A stretch of DNA of 19,224 nt from an uncultured bacterium (GTDB taxonomy: Bacteria > Planctomycetota > Phycisphaerae > Phycisphaerales > UBA1924). A program made the translations under genes and the position numbers. Below are positions 15,493-19,224 of this stretch, in pieces (position 1 is the first letter of the stretch; each line of letters begins with the position of its first letter). The DNA is taken from the NCBI GenBank assembly GCA_938003595.1, contig CALKYH010000245.1:1-19224 (forward strand), read 5' to 3'. Under the pieces are notes generated by a model that saw only the letters and a program-made list of their open reading frames with translations, did no database searches and was not told the origin of the DNA.

Positions 15493-15551
15493 CTCTGTGT
15501 TCTCCGTGCCCTCTGTGTTCCCGTCCTGATCACCTCCGCGTCCTCTGCGTC
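15493..15551 (+). repeat. degenerate 9-bp tandem repeats, CTCTGTGTT type
   Basis: Three adjacent 9-mers CTCTGTGTT, CTCCGTGCC, CTCTGTGTT (15493-15519), a 14-base gap, then CTCCGCGTC, CTCTGCGTC (15534-15551). The stretch is pyrimidine-rich and non-coding, between nagZ and the deaminase gene. Purine-strand versions (ACACAGAGG-like) are a familiar intergenic low-complexity pattern. No function is known to me. Confidence 0.65.
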
Positions 15552-15586
15552 CACTACGCACTCCGCGTTCGATCGAGAGCCCCGCC

Positions 15587-16030
15587 ATGCAACCCGCACT
15601 CGAAGCCGCTTACGAAGAAGCCCTCCTCGGCCTCCGCGAGGGCGGCATCCCCATCGGCGCCGCGCTCATGGCCCCCGACGGAGCCATCGTCGCCCGCGGC
15701 CACAACCTGCGCGTCCAAACCGGCGACCCCACCGCCCACGCCGAGACCGTCTGCATCCGCAACGCCGGCCGCCGGCGCGACTGGCACACCTTCACCCTCG
15801 CCAGCACCCTCAGCCCCTGCGCCATGTGCAGCGGCGCCGCGGTCCTGCACCGCATCCGGCGCGTCGTCATCGGCGAGAACCGCAACTTCCAGGGCCGCGA
15901 GGACTGGCTGCACTCCAGCGGCGCCGAGGTCCTCGTGATCCACGACGAGCGCTGCATCGCCCTCATGACCCGCTTCATCGCCGAGCGCCCCGACCTCTGG
16001 AACGAGGACATCGGCGTGCCGCCGGAGTGA
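15587..16030 (+). CDS. Fcy1-like cytosine deaminase (zinc-dependent CDA fold)
   Basis: Probable cytoplasmic zinc hydrolase that deaminates cytosine to uracil; a guanine or other nucleobase deaminase is the alternative. It has 147 residues, a normal length for one CDA-fold domain. Zinc and catalytic residues are visible: HAE (His51, catalytic Glu53) in TGDPTAHAE, and PCAMC (Cys78, Cys81) in STLSPCAMCSG. Beyond the shared zinc motifs, VVIGENRNFQG, the stretch ending VIHDERC, and the C-terminal FIAERPDLWNEDIG are close to what I recall of yeast Fcy1. They are unlike TadA or the unrelated bacterial CodA amidohydrolase. The start is the first ATG after a 155-base gap with no clear Shine-Dalgarno site. 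It converges on the hydrolase gene, with only 7 bases between the stop codons and no visible terminator. Confidence 0.85.
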   Translation: MQPALEAAYEEALLGLREGGIPIGAALMAPDGAIVARGHNLRVQTGDPTAHAETVCIRNAGRRRDWHTFTLASTLSPCAMCSGAAVLHRIRRVVIGENRNFQGREDWLHSSGAEVLVIHDERCIALMTRFIAERPDLWNEDIGVPPE

Positions 16031-16037
16031 TCCGAGC

Positions 16038-17354
16038 TCAAACCCCGCCCACCGGCTGCTCCACCGTCCGCTCCAGCCGGTCCAGGATCGCCTCCACCCC
16101 CGGAGACGCCTCCCGCCCCGGCGCCGGCGCCGCGCGCAGCAACCCCCGGTGGTTCGCGTTGAGCTCCACCACATCATCGACGCCCTCGAGCAGCGCCGAG
16201 CTCCGCGGCACCACGCCGTCGCCCACCGCGCCCATCCACTCCCGCGCCTGCGCCGCCACCGCCGCCGCGTCGTCCTGCGCGAACAGCGCCCGCCCCAGTG
16301 GCGAGTCCAGCATCCCCAGCACATCCTGCTGATCCACCGGCGAGGCGTTCCCCAGGATCTGCGTGATCCGCACTCCCGACGGCAACGGGCGCGCATTCAG
16401 GTCCGTCAGGAACGCCGAGCCCGGCGTCAGGTCCGTCCCCGCGGCGCCGCAGCCCTCCGCGAAGAACCCCGTCAGCGCATCGACCAGCGCCCCGTCCCCC
16501 ATCCAGCGCAGCGCCTGCTCGCGCACCTCCAGCGCCATCCGCATCGGCGCCAGCGGCGCGCCATGGTTCGGCGTCCCGACGAGAATCAGCCGCTCCACAT
16601 CCGGGAACCCATCCTCGCCATCGACAAACTCCGGGCGCGTCAGCGCATCCCGCGCCACCAGCCCGCCCATCGAGTGCCCCACGATGTCCACGCGCTCCGT
16701 CCCCGCCGCCGCCAGCGCCCGCAGCGCCGCCAGCAGCGCATCCGCCGAGTGCGCGATCGCCTGATCGTTCGGGTAGTCCAGCCGCGCCACGCGGTAGCCC
16801 TTGCTCCGCAGCAGCGGCGCCAGGCTGTCCCAGATCTCCCCCGGTTCGTCCAGCCCGTGCACCAGCAGCACGACGCGCTCCGGTCCTCGCAGCTCCGGCG
16901 ACATCCGCTCCCAGCGCACGCCGCCCTCCAGGTCCGTCTGCGGCGCCAGGATCCGCAGCCCCAGCCGCTCCCGCGCCCGTTGCTCCGCCAGCGCCGCCGT
17001 CTCCGCCAGCCGCTGCCGCGCCGTCGCGTTCAGGTCTCGCGTCCACTTGGCCACCAGCGTGGTGGGGGGCGTCTCGCTCGTCGCGGTCTGCAGCTCGCTC
17101 CAGCGCACCGTCGTGCCCCGCGCGATGACGGCGTCCAGCGACGCCAGGGCCGCCGCCACCTCCGCTCGCGCCGCCTCCGCCGAGCGCGCCTCGCGCTCCT
17201 CCGCCCGCAGCCCGCCGGACATCCACAGCGCGCCGGTCAGCGCCAGCGCAGCGCACAGCGACACCGTCAGCGTCATGATCCAGACCCTCTTCCGCGCGAC
17301 GCCGCCGCGCCGGTCCATGGCGACTCGATCCATACCTCCATTGTTGGGAGGCAC
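16038..17354 (-). CDS. membrane-anchored alpha/beta hydrolase (lipase/esterase-like)
   Basis: Serine hydrolase of the alpha/beta fold, 438 residues from a GTG start. One hydrophobic segment (about 25-46) after an Arg-rich stretch predicts an N-terminal anchor with the rest outside the cytoplasm. Residues 50-130 are Ala/Glu/Arg-rich and likely helical. The hydrolase domain begins near 155: LLVHGLD (163-169, oxyanion region), GHSMGGLVARDA (226-237) with nucleophile Ser228, VGTPNHGAPLAP (259-270), GDGVVPRSSA (378-387) with likely acid Asp379, and NANHRGLL (399-406) with likely His402. The TPNHGAPLA motif is typical of lipases and PGAP1-like esterases. The substrate is unknown. In-frame ATGs at 17331-17333 and 15 bases further in are alternative starts; the first follows a GGAGG too closely to be ideal. 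It starts 14 bases after the motB-like stop, so it is probably in the same operon. Confidence 0.83.
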   Translation of the reverse strand: MPPNNGGMDRVAMDRRGGVARKRVWIMTLTVSLCAALALTGALWMSGGLRAEEREARSAEAARAEVAAALASLDAVIARGTTVRWSELQTATSETPPTTLVAKWTRDLNATARQRLAETAALAEQRARERLGLRILAPQTDLEGGVRWERMSPELRGPERVVLLVHGLDEPGEIWDSLAPLLRSKGYRVARLDYPNDQAIAHSADALLAALRALAAAGTERVDIVGHSMGGLVARDALTRPEFVDGEDGFPDVERLILVGTPNHGAPLAPMRMALEVREQALRWMGDGALVDALTGFFAEGCGAAGTDLTPGSAFLTDLNARPLPSGVRITQILGNASPVDQQDVLGMLDSPLGRALFAQDDAAAVAAQAREWMGAVGDGVVPRSSALLEGVDDVVELNANHRGLLRAAPAPGREASPGVEAILDRLERTVEQPVGGV

Positions 17355-17368
17355 GGGCCCTGCTTTCT

Positions 17369-18247
17369 TCAGTGCGGCTCAGGAGCCGCCGGTTTCGCGG
17401 GCGCCGGCGCCGGCGCCGAGGTCGGATCGCCCGCCGTGGACGGCTTGGCCGTCTCCCGCAGGAACGGGTCCGCCGCCTCCAGCTCGCGCGTCACCATCAC
17501 CTCGACCCGCTGATTGGCCCGGTGCCCCGCCTCGTCATAGGCGATCGGCGTCACCCGGTCCCCGTCCGCGCACGCCACCACCCGCATCCGCGACCACGGG
17601 ATCCCCTGCTCGTGCAAGCCCGTCGCCACCGCGACCGCGCGCCGGAAGGAGATGTTCATCGCCGCGTCCACCCCCGCCGCCGCCTCGACCGCGCTCACAT
17701 GCCCGCGCACCTCGATCACGAACTTCGGGCCCTTCAGGTGCTGCGCGATCTCCACGACCGCGTGCTCGCCCGCGCTCGACAGCGCCGTCGCCCCGTCGCC
17801 GAAGGGCACCACGCCGCCCAGCGAGTAGTAGTCGCTCGTCCGCACGCTCGTCACCGAGTCCGTCGGGCCCGACTGCCCCGCCTCGCTCGCGCGCCCCGTG
17901 CCGCGCTTCTCCTGCAGCCGGCGGATCAGCGGCTGGTCCTCCGGCGCCAGCGAGTTCATGTTGACCGGGTTCTTGAAGCCCTCGCGGATCGCGATCGCCG
18001 CGTCCAGCAGCGCCGAGGGCGGCGTATACGAGGTGTCCCCCTCCTGGGGGCCCGTCCCGCTGCCGCCGTGCGCCGGCTTCATGTTCATCGCCAGCATGAT
18101 CACGAAGAAGCCCATCATCAGGCAGACATTGTCCGCGAAGGACACCATCCACTCCGGGCACCCCTCGTGATGCTCCTCGTGAGGATGCTCCGCGTGGTGC
18201 TTCTTGTGCTTCTTGTGCCCGCCCTCTTTGCCGTGCTCGTCAGCCAT
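17369..18247 (-). CDS. motB: MotB-like stator protein with OmpA-type domain
   Basis: Peptidoglycan-anchored half of a proton-driven MotA/MotB motor, 292 residues. The first 30 residues are cytoplasmic and unusual, with nine His among many Lys and Glu. Then PEWMVSFADN leads into a single membrane helix (about 34-56). Asp39 matches the proton-carrying Asp32 of E. coli MotB. A linker follows (57-135), then an OmpA-like peptidoglycan-binding domain (about 140-255) with SLGGVVPFGDG, IEVRGH, SFRRAVAVATGL and HRANQRVEVMV. The C-terminus (about 268-290) is a Pro/Ala tail. The start ATG has a strong AGGGAGG site 6 bases upstream. The gene lies 27 bases after motA. The motB symbol rests on the motA neighbour and the F-A-D motif; a non-flagellar MotAB-like or TolQR-like energiser is possible, as no other flagellar gene is visible. 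Confidence 0.85.
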   Translation of the reverse strand: MADEHGKEGGHKKHKKHHAEHPHEEHHEGCPEWMVSFADNVCLMMGFFVIMLAMNMKPAHGGSGTGPQEGDTSYTPPSALLDAAIAIREGFKNPVNMNSLAPEDQPLIRRLQEKRGTGRASEAGQSGPTDSVTSVRTSDYYSLGGVVPFGDGATALSSAGEHAVVEIAQHLKGPKFVIEVRGHVSAVEAAAGVDAAMNISFRRAVAVATGLHEQGIPWSRMRVVACADGDRVTPIAYDEAGHRANQRVEVMVTRELEAADPFLRETAKPSTAGDPTSAPAPAPAKPAAPEPH

Positions 18248-18253
18248 GGACCG

Positions 18254-18260
18254 CCTCCCT
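18254..18260 (-). promoter_or_regulatory. strong Shine-Dalgarno site of the motB-like gene
   Basis: AGGGAGG on the - strand, 6 bases before the ATG at 18245-18247. It is among the best ribosome binding sites in the window and confirms the start. Confidence 0.8.
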
Positions 18261-18274
18261 GCTCAGCGCGGCGA

Positions 18275-19054
18275 TCACGCGGCTTCCTTGAACTCGTCGC
18301 GCCCGCCGTGCGGGATGAACGCCATCATCCGGTCCATCGTCACCCGCGGGTTGTCGCCCGCCTGGATCGACAGCAGACCCTGCAGGATCATCTCCTTCGA
18401 CAGGATCTCCTCCGCCGAACGCAGCGACAGCTTGTCGCCCATCGGGCCCGCCACCGCGTTCGCCAGCACCGTCGCGTACATCGTCGCCACCACCGCGACC
18501 GCCAGCATGTGGCCCATCGTCGCGATGTCGCCGCCCAGGTTCGCGAACATGCCGATCTGCCCGACCAGCGTCGCCGCCAGCCCCCAGCCCGGCCCGTACA
18601 CCTTCACCAGGTCGAAGAACTTCTTGCCCGCCCCGTGCCGCTCCCGCATCGCGAGAATCTCCGCACGCAGCGTCGCCTCGATGCTGTCCGGGTCCACGCC
18701 GTCGATCGCCATCTTCAGCCCCGACACCAGGAACATGTCGTCCATCTTCTCGACCTCGCTCTCCAGCGAGAGCATGCCGTCCCGACGAGCCTTCTCGCCC
18801 AGGTCCGACATGAGCTTCACCACCTCCGACGGAGACTTGCCCTTGTAGAAATAGAACTTCCGGATGTACCCCGGGATGCACTTGAGCTTCGCCATCGGCA
18901 TCGCCATGAACAGCACCGAGATCGTGCCGCCGCCGACCATGATGAGGCCCTTCTCCGAATAGAACAGCGCCCAGTTGCCGTGCGACGCCAGCTGCGCGAC
19001 CAGCCCCAGGCAGACCAGGCCGATGACCGTTCCGATGACACTGGCTTTATCCAA
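18275..19054 (-). CDS. motA: MotA/TolQ/ExbB-family proton channel, MotA-like
   Basis: Inner-membrane stator subunit that forms the proton channel with the MotB-like protein, 259 residues. Four hydrophobic segments are seen at about 5-22, 35-53, 153-172 and 182-203, matching MotA. The cytoplasmic loop has RRDGMLSLE (90-98), whose Arg90 and Glu98 match the rotor-contacting charges of E. coli MotA. GPGWGLAATLVGQIGMFANL (154-173) and AGPMGDKLS (202-210) carry the two conserved prolines (Pro155, Pro204). IQAGDNPRV (230-238) is typical of the family. Translation starts at TTG (19052-19054). An AGAGGT site on the - strand (19064-19069) lies 9 bases upstream, and no ATG gives the full first helix. 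It is the first gene of a three-gene operon with the motB-like and hydrolase genes. Confidence 0.9.
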   Translation of the reverse strand: MDKASVIGTVIGLVCLGLVAQLASHGNWALFYSEKGLIMVGGGTISVLFMAMPMAKLKCIPGYIRKFYFYKGKSPSEVVKLMSDLGEKARRDGMLSLESEVEKMDDMFLVSGLKMAIDGVDPDSIEATLRAEILAMRERHGAGKKFFDLVKVYGPGWGLAATLVGQIGMFANLGGDIATMGHMLAVAVVATMYATVLANAVAGPMGDKLSLRSAEEILSKEMILQGLLSIQAGDNPRVTMDRMMAFIPHGGRDEFKEAA

Positions 19055-19224
19055 GGGCGCTCAACCTCTTCTCTTCACCAGCAGGGCGGTCGTCCCCCAG
19101 GCCCGCTCCGGGCGCATCGGGAGACATGCCCCCTGATCGGCCATCCCCGCGCCCCCCTGCACGCCCCCAGCCCCGCGCCGACAGGGGACGCCGACGGGCG
19201 CCGCGCATCCCGGGTTCGACACAG
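19055..19224 (-). other. region upstream of motA, no gene seen
   Basis: 170 very GC-rich bases up to the window edge. The only recognisable element is the AGAGGT ribosome binding site of motA. It probably contains the operon promoter, but no sigma-70, sigma-54 or full flagellar sigma-28 site is convincing. Confidence 0.45.

Noticed and set aside
19134..19141. GCCGATCA on the - strand upstream of motA as a flagellar sigma-28 -10 box
   Set aside because: It resembles GCCGATAA, but no TAAA-type -35 lies at the right distance, so the match may be chance.

Overview
The window is very GC-rich, with a strong preference for C or G at third codon positions. Several features point to a Planctomycetota bacterium, most likely from the Phycisphaerae/Phycisphaerales. 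These are secreted multi-domain proteins that end in a dockerin-like calcium loop followed by a terminal Cys-Pro, mostly weak or absent Shine-Dalgarno sites, and MotA/MotB-like genes in this setting. The assignment rests on protein style and context, because no search was run.

Left edge (1-1470): the N-terminal 279 codons of a UbiA-family prenyltransferase run leftward off the window. They are followed by a tRNA-Ala(GGC) with its own rho-independent terminator and by the frameshifted remains of one member of the secreted family described next.

Secreted-protein island (1704-10481): six paralogous genes on the + strand encode exported proteins of about 370-570 residues. Each is built from one or two Cys-rich beta-type modules with a strict D-x-W-W-R-W signature, then a second beta-type domain, then a single EF-hand-like loop and a C-terminus ending in ...N-(T/M)-x-C-P. 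The first four genes form two coupled pairs (one-module gene, then two-module gene, 4-nt ATGA overlap), and these pairs are tandem duplicates. The last two genes are a separate tandem duplication, each with its own Shine-Dalgarno site and nearly identical terminator hairpin. I can assign no biochemical function. This is the least familiar system in the window.

Peptidoglycan recycling operon (10716-15431): anmK, murQ, a sodium/solute symporter and a GH3 beta-N-acetylglucosaminidase (nagZ) are joined by 4-nt ATGA overlaps. Together they would take up a muropeptide sugar, split GlcNAc-anhydroMurNAc, phosphorylate anhydroMurNAc, and convert MurNAc-6-P to GlcNAc-6-P plus D-lactate. nagZ ends inside a REP-like palindrome.

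Right part (15432-19224): a short intergenic region holds 9-bp degenerate repeats. Next come a + strand deaminase closely resembling fungal cytosine deaminase Fcy1 and, convergent with it, a - strand operon of motA (TTG start), a motB-like gene with a His-rich cytoplasmic N-terminus, and a membrane-anchored alpha/beta hydrolase. The last 170 bases hold no gene I can support.
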